NCBI GenBank assembly: GCA_000727475.1
Contig: KL647288.1
Coordinates: forward strand, 1,151,285-1,215,284
DNA: 64,000 nt
From: Sarcocystis neurona
Taxonomy: Eukaryota; Apicomplexa; Conoidasida; Eucoccidiorida; Sarcocystidae
Direction: 5' to 3'
Every line of letters begins with the position of its first letter. Position 1 is the first letter of the stretch. Position numbers and translations under genes: made by a program. The notes under the pieces are model-generated. The model ran no database searches and was not told the DNA's origin. It was given only the letters and a program-made list of their open reading frames with translations. Below are positions 54,251-64,000 of the stretch, in pieces.

Positions 54251-57200
54251 CGGCAAGAAAGCGGCCGGATGTACTGCGACGTGTTCCTCTCTCTCAGTGG
54301 CTCTATCTGCAGTTCTTCCCGTGTACGCCTGCATGCACATCTTTACATATATCTTGGTGTATTTCTCTGTATACTTCAGGGTAGCTGCAATTGCCTGAGT
54401 TCGAAAGAAACGCGCGTTGTGTACTTTTCTCCGTTTAGTTTGCGTTTGCGGTGCAGCAAAGCGGGCGGGGGAAGGCGGGAGAGTGCAGCAGCTCCTACGC
54501 AATTGATGTCCTCCTCTTTCTCTTCCCATGTGTTTCTGTGTGTGACCTGCTCTCTTCACATCGACTATTGTCTGGCAGCACACATTCACGTATATATGCG
54601 TATGCGTCATATACGTCTGTCTCTCTGTGAATGAATGCCCAGTCGCACTCGTTTCTCCTCCTCCTGGGGGGCAAATGTCTCCTCACCTACGCATCAACAG
54701 CAACGCTGCCCCCGTGAGTTCAGTTGTATTGTCGATTCTCCTTTCCTCTATCGCGAAGAGTTCTTCTGTTTATCGTCCGACGGTCAGTTGAGTAGTCGTC
54801 TTCTCGTTTTTTCTCTTCTGTCGCGTCCTCGAAGACTGCTCCACTCGCTGCTGTCTTCTTGCCATGGACTGCGCGCCGACGACTCCGCCGCTGTGTTTCT
54901 CTATTTCTTCCCCTTTCTCCCTCGCCCAGTTTCTCTCTATGTATTGTGTGGAGATCTATATTCGCGCCAGCTGTCTGCCGTCCTGGCTTCGACGACGCAG
55001 GGCCGAAGACTGCGGCGTGTCTCTGGCCGTGTCTCCGTCTCGAGGTGTCTCTGTCTCTGTGTGCCTACGGTGAAGGCGGCGTTTGCTTCTCACGTGGTCC
55101 CGCCACCCCGTCTTATTTCCTCGGCCTTCTCCATATTTCTACGAGCGCCTTTCTAACCATAGCGGATCTCTTTACTGAACTTCCTCTCCGTCTGCGTTCC
55201 TCTCCTCTGCTGACAAAGCAACACATATATGGGTGGGGGACTTCCCTCGACAATGACGTGCGTCCGGGTCGGTGTCCTCGGCTTCCCTCTTCTGCTTCTG
55301 TGTATGTCTGTCTCGCTGGCGTAGCAATTCTCCACCTGCTCCGCCTCCACACACACACACACACACGCACGGCGACGTTTTCCTCATTTCTGTTGACTTT
55401 TCCACGGACCGTTGCGCACAAAAAGCGACTGTCGTGGAAGATTTCTGCCGACGGGGATAAATTTCCAACGCTGCTCCGTCTGCACTGCGTTTCTCTCTGC
55501 TTTCGTAAACGACGTCGGCCCACGCTCCCCGTATACGTGTGGAGGTGCACGCGACGTACAGAGATGTCTATCTGCGTGCCAGGGCATGAGCTCGCCCGAT
55601 TTATCCCTGTAGAAACATTGCTGCTCATGTCTGCCTTCTTTTAAGGAGAAGCAGCACCCACAGGGGCACGTACATGCGACAGACCCACACACATTTGCGA
55701 GACACATTTGCTGCTGCCGTTCCTGCTGACGTTGTTTCTTCTTTTTTTCCCGCTTCCGGTCTCAACAGTCGTGCCTGCGCTGCTGAATACTCTGCTTACC
55801 GATCTCCTTGCTGCCCCTGAGAGACGAGTGGAACTGCTGCTGCTTCTTCTCTTTTTCTGCGGCAGTCTTCTTGGTGAATGCTACCGCTGCTGCTCCGCTT
55901 TTTCCACGCGTCGCCTTTCTAGCACTTTGCTGTTGCTGCCGCTACAAGCGCTCCTGCATGATATACTATTGCTGTGTCGCGCGTGCACCCAAATTTTTGA
56001 GAGGCCCTCGCGTAACCGTGCGCACGCCTCACATAAAGCCACGTGCTATTTCTGCAGAAACCAGTCTCAGCAACTCCTGTGCGCCAGTTAAGTTTGATAG
56101 CCCATCCGCTCTGCCCTCCCACATGTGCCCGTATATCGCAGTTCACGGATGCATGCATGGGCGGCTGCATGCTGACACGGGGGCTACGTGCTGGGTCTTT
56201 CTCCTACACCGTCTGCCTTTATGCACATGTGTACACATATATATATATATATATGCGTACACGTGTAAGTATATACGTACGTATACATATGTACAGAGAT
56301 ATACGCCGACTCGTATATTTACTGTGGACGATACCATGCATAGATAGATATTTACACCTTTTTGTATGTATGTGTGTACGAACCTTCTTCTACTACATCC
56401 GTGGAAATGTGCGCACGTGAGGACAAACACGCAAATATGTATATATGTGTATATGTATTCAAATGTACGTGTACACGTGTACACTTATAAAGATGCGTAT
56501 ATACATACATGGATACGTACGTTGTTGAAAACGTATATTTATATGGGAGTTTACACGTATTCAGACACTGCTAACGTATGTGTGGATCCCTGGATGCACA
56601 CACACACACACACAAGCACACGCACACACAGGTATCACAAATAAAGAGCTACCGACGTGGCTGCCACTCTCGTTTTCCTTACGCGTACAGTACGTTCACA
56701 TGTATCACAGACTCCAAATTCGCCTTCATGCTGTGTAGGCAGCTGCTGGGTGTGGGGGAGAAGCTCACGCGTTAGCGTACCTACCATGAGAAGACATGAG
56801 GGGCAGGGACTGCAGCAAGAGCAGACAGGAGCGGCGCAGCAGAGCTGAAGCGGCAGGCGGTGGACGGAGAGCCACACCAACAAGTATACACGTAGCTGCA
56901 GCTCACATAATGGACTGGCGACGGCACAGAACACAGCAGCTCATCAAATGGGGAAACGCAGCCACACCACTATAAGAAGTGGTGCATGACAACACGAGGC
57001 AATTTACGTAGTGGCTCATCGCCAGTATTGTAGGCTTCTCCACCGGGATCGCTGCTGCTGCAGGTGTTGCTGTAACGTCCTGAATGAGTTTAACGTACAC
57101 GTGCTATTAACCGCGGTACACAAATTACCGACACTTGTTCTGACAAGTTACGGTGGGCAGGGGACACCGGTCTTGGTGCTCTTACTTTTTCACATGGCGA

Positions 57201-57538
57201 CGCAGGTGCGCTGAGAGTACAAGGCAGCCCGCGTGACAGAAGAGACACACACGTGGCCACCGAATGCGTCTTGTGAAACATATGGGACGTAAAATTTCTC
57301 TGTAGTGTCTTCTGTGGCGTGTAAGGCCGGCGTAGTTTTACAGTTCCCTGGGTTGCTGCACCGCAGGAAGGACCTGTGCTCCTAGCGAATCCGACGTGTG
57401 ACTTCGGATTTACTCCCGTGAATCACACGCTGCAGGCGATATCGCGACTGTGGAGGTTGATGAGGCATATGTTGCAACGTTTAATAGTTGTCCTCGACAC
57501 TCACTTGTGCGGACGTAAAGATTTACTGCTGCATTTGA
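53358..57538. other. Intergenic or unresolved; microsatellites and pyrimidine-rich sequence
   Basis: TA/GT/CA tracts lie at 53635-53705, 54221-54251 (about 15 GT), 55352-55370, 56240-56300 and 56598-56615. A pyrimidine-rich field covers about 54630-55500. Coding-like patches exist: 53870-54010 plus (KFDGKFHSVDGLGSG), 55708-56091 plus (Leu-rich, no ATG) and 57367-57573 plus (EGPVLLANPTCDFGFTPVNH) after a CACCGCAG acceptor. None can be chained. The last may be a 5' exon of the next gene. Confidence 0.4.
54221..54251. repeat. (GT)n microsatellite
   Basis: About 15 uninterrupted GT units. Confidence 0.95.
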
Positions 57539-57733
57539 GAGCTTTTGGAAGAAAGAAGCACGGTTGCTACTAGCGTGTTCCGAGCTGATGTAGTTGCTGC
57601 TACCGCGTGTGTAGGTCTCAATGAAGAAACAGAAGAAGAAGCCAAGAGAACTGGGTGTCATGATCGAGACAGTCTGGTATTGCTGCAGGCAGCAACCGAA
57701 GTACATAGTAGGGGCTCGGGCACAGCATGCCGA

Positions 57734-60700
57734 ATGCCTGTAGCTCATGCAGTAGCAGCAGCGACATCCGCTGCCCGAGCAACTCCTAGGCTAACAACGG
57801 GAGCCGCAGCAGCGTCAATGACAACAGGAGCAGCGAAGAGAAGCAGGGGGGACGATGCACGTGACGTGCGTGGTGAGTTTGCTGGTGCTGACGATAAAGA
57901 GTGGAACATACCGTCGTATTTGCAGCATGTCGTAAGTACCACGGCTCGATCTCTTTCTGAAACTTCTACTAGGAGGGAGGAACTGCACAGCCCTGGATGC
58001 AGCAGCTTGGTAGACAGACAGTGTGCCGGCTCTTCTCCCTCTGTCGGCGCTAACCACCCCCCAGAGAGAGATAAAATGCACGCTGGGACAACAGCAATTG
58101 CCGTCCGCCACGCTGCGGGTCATGATAGTCCCTCTGGTGCATGCGTATTATCCGCTGCTCCGTGCAGCGACCGATTCCCTCTTGGTCATGCGTCCACAAG
58201 AGTGAACCCGGCGGCTTCTGCTGCTTGCACACACAGCAGTAACACAATCAACGGAGCGGGGAAGGTCATACAGCCTCCGCTACCAGGCCACTTTTCCCAT
58301 GGCGGAGGGGCGTTAACTGGCGACCCCTTCAGCAGACCACCTATTGTGCCTGTGCAGTTGTTGGTACACGAATTTGCTCGGTCTTTGCATTCTGTCTCTC
58401 ACTCAGTAGGTATATCTGCTGCGGCAACCGTATCGTCTGCGACTTCTGTTGCTGCAAGAGTTCGTCCTGGTGCTGCTGCTGCTGGTGAGCCAGTAAGCTC
58501 GTCAGCATGCGGTTCGCGCGCTGCTGTAGCAGCTGCTGGGGAGAGCACCCCTGTGCCATTCGCGTTTGCGCAGCAGGAGCCTCACTGCAGTGCACTGTTA
58601 CCAAGTAGCAAAGCACCATCAACACCAGCAGCCAGAACGCGGGTGTGTGCGGGACCCACTGTGCCAACATCAAGACAGGCAACGAGACTACCACAGTTCT
58701 TTCCACATGACGGCGAGCGAGCTGACAGCTGTGCGCTGCTGCATGCGTCCTCCATTCGAGAGAAGCGAGAGGGTGAAGCAGCAGCTGCAGGGATAAAACA
58801 GTGCGAGGAAACAGAGGAGTGCCAGCAGCGAGCGCTTCGCAGTCTGCGAATGGTGGAAGAGAAGCACAGAGGAACGGGATTAGAAAAAGAACAAGACCAA
58901 GTTCTGAAAAGTCCGCCTGACATGGATAAAGCCACAGCACAGCGACTGCATCAGATCAACGTCTCCCTCGGGCTTCCTCGTGGTTACGTAGTCACTTCTG
59001 CTCAAGCTGCTGCTGCTACCAGGAAGGCTGCCATTGCTGCGGCTGCTCTGGACCAGAAAGGAACAAAAGAGCACGAAAATCCAACGGAAGTAAGTTCGCC
59101 AAAATCTCCTCGGCACTCGGCATGCCTGAATACTACACCACCAGCATCCGGAGAGCCTAGCGCCTCACAACACCCCCCTTCGTGCTGTACTGCTGCTGCT
59201 CATCCTCGACGGGGACTGCTGCGGCACACACGCGGCTCTCCACGGCAAAAGATTCACGTGCACCGTGCAGAAACTGTTGACGTTCGTGTGGCGCAGCAGG
59301 GAACCAGTACACCTTCTGTCGGTCATTGTATACCTGAATGGCGCCCGCTGCGGCCAGTGAACCAGCAACAGCAGCAGCAGCAGTCTGACGAGGTACCGTG
59401 CTCTGTACAGACACAGCGAACGCAACATACGGAGCCTCAATCCCTGAGAAAGATACACTCGCAGACGCCAGTACATCAAACGCAGCAGCAGGAACAGCGG
59501 CAATATCGGCTGCATCACCAGCAGCAGCGTATAGATCAGGTGTCGCAGGGGCACCCGCTTCGGCATTCGCCGCAGCAGCATTTCCCATACAAGCAACAGC
59601 AGTCGTTCCCTCAAGATCACCCACACGGTAGTGGTTCCCCTGGTCAGAGTGCACATGTTGCACCCATGCAAGAACAGCAGAATGCCCACGGCACTTGGTC
59701 TGCTGGCGCTCGCTGCCCTACCAGCAATCAAGCAGTAACCCACTCTCCAAGACGTGGCTTGCTCAGGTGCAGAAATCCTTTCACTTCACAAGTAGGAGGG
59801 CACTGTTCACCAAATTATTACGTGCAACGCTCTGCAGTGGCCGAAAGATTGGACGCTGGGCATGCCTGTTCACCCTGTTCACCGCTTCAGCAGCAACCGT
59901 ATGGTGCAGCAGCAGGGAGCCTTTGTTTCTCTTCACTTTTTCAGAAGCAAAGGCGTGACGCAGGAGCGAAGCGAGGTGTTGCTGCCTCTGATCAGCAACA
60001 GAGTAAAGGGAATGCAGTTACGCACCAGACATGCACTACAGAGTATCAGCGCGCAAGTCCATCGCGCAGCCGACCAACAGGCCCGTTCAAGAAAAGTTGC
60101 CCAGTGCAACCTGGTGCTGTTCCTGCACAGTACTGCGGCTCTCCAGTTGCTGCTGGTGGTACTTGTGACAGTGTCCGCGGGTCGTTTCCTGCGACCACTA
60201 TGCGCAAAGCCTGCTACGGTTCTTTCGGGGTGCCGCCTGTAGAATTAAAGGCGTGCACACCATCTGCTGCGAATGCACAAAACACGCACTGCCAGTCTGT
60301 TCATTCTCCTTCGCCTGCCGCCGTTCTCCCGCAATGCCACTGCGCTTCGACCGGTGCTAATTCCCCTCCTGCCTTTCCCCCGAGGCCTCGCTCCCCTCCG
60401 GGTGCTGCTGGCCATAACGTGTGCTGTTCACCTGCCGCTGCCACCGCTCGCAAAGCGTGGGGTGCGTCTCCTGCAGGTGCTGCTTTCCAGTCTTCTCCCT
60501 ACTGCAACCGTCCTGCTGCTGTCAGTAATAAACGGTGCCGTACCTTCGCTCCAGACTCAGGTGGCAATTCTCCGCCGCATATTGCTGCTGACCTACAGCA
60601 GCCCATGCGTACCGCGTCTTTGTGCAGCCCCGCTGTTGCTGTGGCTCAAGGGACACGTCCGTTTCTTGAACAGTCACATTCTCTCGAATGCAGCCCCAGC

Positions 60701-61261
60701 CACAATGGCGGGGGTTTAGGTCCCCGATACATGCACGGCGGAGGTTCCTCGTTGCAGCAACAGCAGCCCCCCACCGTTTCCACAGGGCTTCATCCGACAG
60801 CGCTTGATCACGTTTCAACCGCTGCTGCAGCAGGAGGAGACGCTCTGAAGAAGACACGTTCAAGGCGCTCTGCACAGGAAAGTAAAGTACGCACAGTTGC
60901 CTTTGCTGCACCCGCGTCACCGCAGCAGCGACCACGCCTACAAAATTGTCGGCAGCACCAGCTCGGGGAGCCACCTACGTCTGAAGCGCCGCTGCAGCAG
61001 CAACAACTACAAAACATGCAGAGTCCGACCCGTCAAATTCGCCACTACCAGCCTGTGGAAGCTCAGGAGCCGCCGGTGCACGAGGGATCGACCCAACAGC
61101 AGAACGCTGAAGGAAGAGGCACGGGTACTGCTGCCTCACAAGAAGCCTCGGGTAGCGGAGACGCAGACCGAGACACGCATCGTTCAGGGCTTCGATGGCT
61201 AAAGTGGAGGAAAAAAAGCAGTTGTAGCAAGTCTCTCGATAATCTTGGTCACACGCAATAA
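57734..61261 (+). CDS. Large Gln/Pro/Ser-rich protein, function unknown
   Basis: From ATG 57734 the frame is open for 1175 residues to TAA 61259-61261. It is also open upstream to 57539 and protein-like there (NEETEEEAKRTGCHDRD), so the true exon probably starts earlier. GTGTAG at 57615 is a possible acceptor. The protein is less repetitive than its neighbours: Ala/Ser-rich first (about 1-300), then ordinary sequence near 396-430 (KATAQRLHQINVSLGLPRGY). A Gln-rich block covers about 542-635, and a Pro/Ser/Ala/Cys/His-rich block about 815-990. The C-terminus is basic (LRWLKWRKKSSCSKSL). No membrane segment, signal peptide or catalytic motif is seen. A GTAAGT at 57932 sits inside the frame and could be a donor. 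AATAAA overlaps the stop codon and may serve as polyadenylation signal. Confidence 0.65.
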   Translation: MPVAHAVAAATSAARATPRLTTGAAAASMTTGAAKRSRGDDARDVRGEFAGADDKEWNIPSYLQHVVSTTARSLSETSTRREELHSPGCSSLVDRQCAGSSPSVGANHPPERDKMHAGTTAIAVRHAAGHDSPSGACVLSAAPCSDRFPLGHASTRVNPAASAACTHSSNTINGAGKVIQPPLPGHFSHGGGALTGDPFSRPPIVPVQLLVHEFARSLHSVSHSVGISAAATVSSATSVAARVRPGAAAAGEPVSSSACGSRAAVAAAGESTPVPFAFAQQEPHCSALLPSSKAPSTPAARTRVCAGPTVPTSRQATRLPQFFPHDGERADSCALLHASSIREKREGEAAAAGIKQCEETEECQQRALRSLRMVEEKHRGTGLEKEQDQVLKSPPDMDKATAQRLHQINVSLGLPRGYVVTSAQAAAATRKAAIAAAALDQKGTKEHENPTEVSSPKSPRHSACLNTTPPASGEPSASQHPPSCCTAAAHPRRGLLRHTRGSPRQKIHVHRAETVDVRVAQQGTSTPSVGHCIPEWRPLRPVNQQQQQQQSDEVPCSVQTQRTQHTEPQSLRKIHSQTPVHQTQQQEQRQYRLHHQQQRIDQVSQGHPLRHSPQQHFPYKQQQSFPQDHPHGSGSPGQSAHVAPMQEQQNAHGTWSAGARCPTSNQAVTHSPRRGLLRCRNPFTSQVGGHCSPNYYVQRSAVAERLDAGHACSPCSPLQQQPYGAAAGSLCFSSLFQKQRRDAGAKRGVAASDQQQSKGNAVTHQTCTTEYQRASPSRSRPTGPFKKSCPVQPGAVPAQYCGSPVAAGGTCDSVRGSFPATTMRKACYGSFGVPPVELKACTPSAANAQNTHCQSVHSPSPAAVLPQCHCASTGANSPPAFPPRPRSPPGAAGHNVCCSPAAATARKAWGASPAGAAFQSSPYCNRPAAVSNKRCRTFAPDSGGNSPPHIAADLQQPMRTASLCSPAVAVAQGTRPFLEQSHSLECSPSHNGGGLGPRYMHGGGSSLQQQQPPTVSTGLHPTALDHVSTAAAAGGDALKKTRSRRSAQESKVRTVAFAAPASPQQRPRLQNCRQHQLGEPPTSEAPLQQQQLQNMQSPTRQIRHYQPVEAQEPPVHEGSTQQQNAEGRGTGTAASQEASGSGDADRDTHRSGLRWLKWRKKSSCSKSLDNLGHTQ

Positions 61262-64000
61262 ATACTGCTCATTCTTCCAACACACGTAGCAGCACAGCCT
61301 GAAAGCACATCGGTGCATCCCTCGTAGTACACGGGGCACCTTCAAGTGTCCAAATAATGGTAATTCTCTCTGTGTCTGTGCGCTGCCCGTCAGGAAGAGT
61401 GACACCACTGTTTTCCTGCAGCAGTTGCGGAGACGCATCTGGCAGGTTGTCGTACAGACTTTCCTAGCAAATGCATGTCTCTGTGTGTAGATACGCCGTG
61501 TACAACATTTTTGCGGCGGCTTCCGTTGAGAAGACGATAAGAAATTTTGACGTCCACACTAACTGTTGCCAGATGTGTGGCGGTGAACAGCCTACCACCA
61601 GCTGCAGGCTTGCTGTTACTTCGCCTGGCATATGTGCGCCTACGGACGGACAGATGCCGTCCGAGCTCCTCCCTACCTGAAGGAGCTGCAGGAGTAGCGG
61701 CAAACCGTGAACGCGCACTAATGTGTACCGGCGTTCGTGTCTACGTATATCTTCAGTTCTATTCAAAAACCGGCAGAAAAGGTGTACTGCAGAAGCAGGG
61801 GCAACTGTCGCTTAACCTATCATGGAAGCAGTTACGTGTGCACACAGGTGGCAGTCTATTTTTCAAAAAAAAGTGGCATCCAACTTGCTGCAGAAGTAGC
61901 TGGAGGAAATATAGTAGTTCAGTCTGAAGACAAGTACAGCTTTTCTGAGCAGTGTTACACACTGAATCTGCGGCGTGCTCACATGTGTACGTACTTGTTT
62001 ACGCGGGTGCAAACTCACGTCCATTCGCATGCACGTGGCTGCCTGGTAATCTGCGCATACATACACGTATATGTATGTGCAAATGGGTACCTACGTGCTG
62101 TTATACATTCGAGAGAATTTGGTGCTTTTACGTGATACATTCAAAGTCGCATTCTTCCAGGAAGCAGGGCTGGCGTACTGTATGTGTATCGAGTGTACAT
62201 GTATTTGTCGGTAAGCATGCGAACATCAGGAGCCTGCACCGTGGTGTGACCGAAGGAAGAAGCTGGTGTACACTCGCAAACCCAGAGAAAAAATGAAGGA
62301 GACGGCGACTCCTGACAAAGGGCACAAACTTAATAACTTTGCAGATATATATACGCACGTATAGATACATATCCATATATATATATATATGCAGTGAAGG
62401 CTGCAGCACATGCCTAAGTCTCTACATGCACGCACGCGTATGTAAGAGTCTATTCCGTGATAAACAAACGCACACGTTGAATTGGACCAGAAACGTTGGC
62501 TGCAAAATCTCATCTTGTGTTGACCAGGATGTACGTGGGTGGTAGCGACAGAGTGAGTCACGGTTTGCGTTTCCATTTGCAGCAAGTGAATCTAACGTTA
62601 TATCACTGAAGCGCAGCACCGCAAGCAGCACTCCTTCACAGAATCAATGTACCCATATATGTATATATATGAGAATTTATACGCATGTATCACTGGTGCG
62701 CAGCAGTGAAAGCAGCACTGCGCCATAGAGTCAACGTATCAACAAAGGTACATACACGCGTCTGTATTTGTAAGCACTTTCTTCCCTAAGTTTCAGGACG
62801 TTCAGATCCTCATCATCTACTGAACACCGGCTTGTGTACGTACGCGTCTAGAGGTTTCTATTTCCCTATGTGTCCGTGTACTACACGACGCCAGACAATG
62901 TGTTTACAGCTTTTCCCGTCCCTCGTTCCATGCGTCACACAGAGTAGTAGTCGGTACGACATCTCAACATCTTTACGCTTTCCTTTTCTCGACATCTTTA
63001 CGCTTTCTTTTTTCTCGCTCGCTCTTCTCTCTAGATATATGTTCATTTGCGGTACAAGATCTGCACACCGTGAGTGTCTACACTCACGGTCATACGTACA
63101 AACATTTGAGTATATACATTGCACAACGTGCACGTACGCGTACGAACCGACACCTTGTTATCTGTTCACGCATATACGCACGTATCTTCCTATTTGTACG
63201 CACAGAAACTATATACAAAGAGGTGTACATGCGAGTGAGAGGATGGACATATAATACGTACGGCGCAGCCTTGGGAGCGGACAACACCCACTCAGCCAGC
63301 TCACAAAGCTACGGGTCTCGGCACACGACCACCTCCACACCCACGAACTAAAATGCAGACAACAAAGTTTTACTTTCTTTGAGCCGTACAAAGATGCACA
63401 CAGCTATACTTGAGGACGTAACAGTGTCACACACGAGGTATTGCAGGGGGGCAAGCGCCTGTGTATACGTCCGTTTGCGGGTTCGTTAGCACAATACGCT
63501 TATTTGTGCCCCGCTCACAGGTGCATTACGCGCAAATTGACCTTTAATGATTAAAGTGTAATTCCAGAGGCGCCACATTGTCTGTGCAGTGGTTTTCCTG
63601 TTTCTCCTTCTTCCCATAAGGAATGACGTGTACAATATGTACGTCTACTCTCTATCTTTGCCTAGTGGTGTGAATGCGCGTCCTTCGAGTAGCTCTGTAT
63701 GTGTATACACATATGTATGCCTTTGTACATACGCGTGCGCATATCACACAGACATTCATACATGCGCATATCTTCGTTGTCTTCCGGAAGCACGTACGTC
63801 TATAATATACAAATATATATATATATATAATATGTGTATTTATACATCTATACACGCCTACGTGCGCCCTTCGTATGTACGTGTATGTATTTTGATTAGC
63901 TAGGAACTTCCCATGTAGAACGCACAGGGACGTATCTTCATTTGTGGTAGGCGTCTAGATGTACACCTGGCCTACACCGCGCAGATTGCGGGACGATTAC
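61262..64000. other. Intergenic, no gene supported
   Basis: Open frames of 60-140 codons on both strands have no recognisable content. TA tracts lie at 62375-62392, 62655-62670 and 63809-63830. The plus frame 62832-63254 (140 codons) reads Tyr/His/Thr/Arg-rich sequence derived from TACA/CACG words. Confidence 0.4.

Noticed and set aside
1..64000. CRISPR arrays, bacterial operons, insertion sequences, telomere repeats, rRNA genes
   Set aside because: None found. The spaced repeats are eukaryotic micro- and minisatellites, and TTTAGGG occurs only as isolated words.

Overview
The window looks like nuclear DNA of a coccidian apicomplexan, most like Eimeria. The basis is the very high load of CAG/CTG triplet repeats that encode runs of Gln, Ser and Ala inside long open frames. 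These alternate with (TA)n/(TATG)n/(CA)n microsatellites, and the genes have many introns with GT..AG borders. Species cannot be fixed from the sequence alone. Repeat-rich stretches (about 8-27 kb and 36.5-61.3 kb) alternate with repeat-poor stretches (about 0.6-8 kb, 27.3-36.5 kb and 61.3-64 kb), as described for E. tenella chromosomes.

Layout. At the left edge (1-587, minus strand) is the 5' part of a URM1 (ubiquitin-related modifier) gene, cut by the window end. From 0.6 to 9.7 kb no confident gene was found: there are coding-like open stretches on both strands near 3.2-6.3 kb and a decayed Ala/Gln-type coding relic at 8.0-8.65 kb. From 9.7 to 26.7 kb there are four plus-strand genes for low-complexity proteins of unknown function: 9732-14663 (1643 aa, one C-terminal membrane segment), 15955-17913, 20521-22344 (probably two exons) and 22900-26665 (two exons whose phases agree). 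From 27.3 to 36.5 kb the sequence is repeat-poor. It holds a tRNA-Arg(ACG) on the minus strand, a nearby partial copy of its 3' end, a diverged ~129-bp tandem duplication and a perfect 158-bp inverted repeat with a 71-bp spacer.

The main gene is a plus-strand metacaspase of nine exons spread over 36557-53357. I rebuilt it exon by exon from motif order and splice phase. It has a ~700-residue Gln/Ala-rich N-terminus, then a p20-like domain (SGHS histidine motif and an unusual DCCGGQ cysteine motif), then a p10-like domain (GVFTWSL, LVTYKRLLER) and a Gln-rich C-terminus. Its introns hold minisatellites, microsatellites and a 435-base assembly gap. Most of its 3' splice sites follow CTG-rich tracts, while the exons carry CAG on the same strand.

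The last large gene is an open frame of about 1175 residues at 57734-61261 with an unresolved 5' end. The remainder (53.4-57.5 kb and 61.3-64 kb) is mostly microsatellite and pyrimidine-rich sequence without a gene I can support. The genes are independent eukaryotic units. Nothing suggests an operon or shared pathway, and I saw no CRISPR array, insertion sequence, rRNA gene or telomere repeat.
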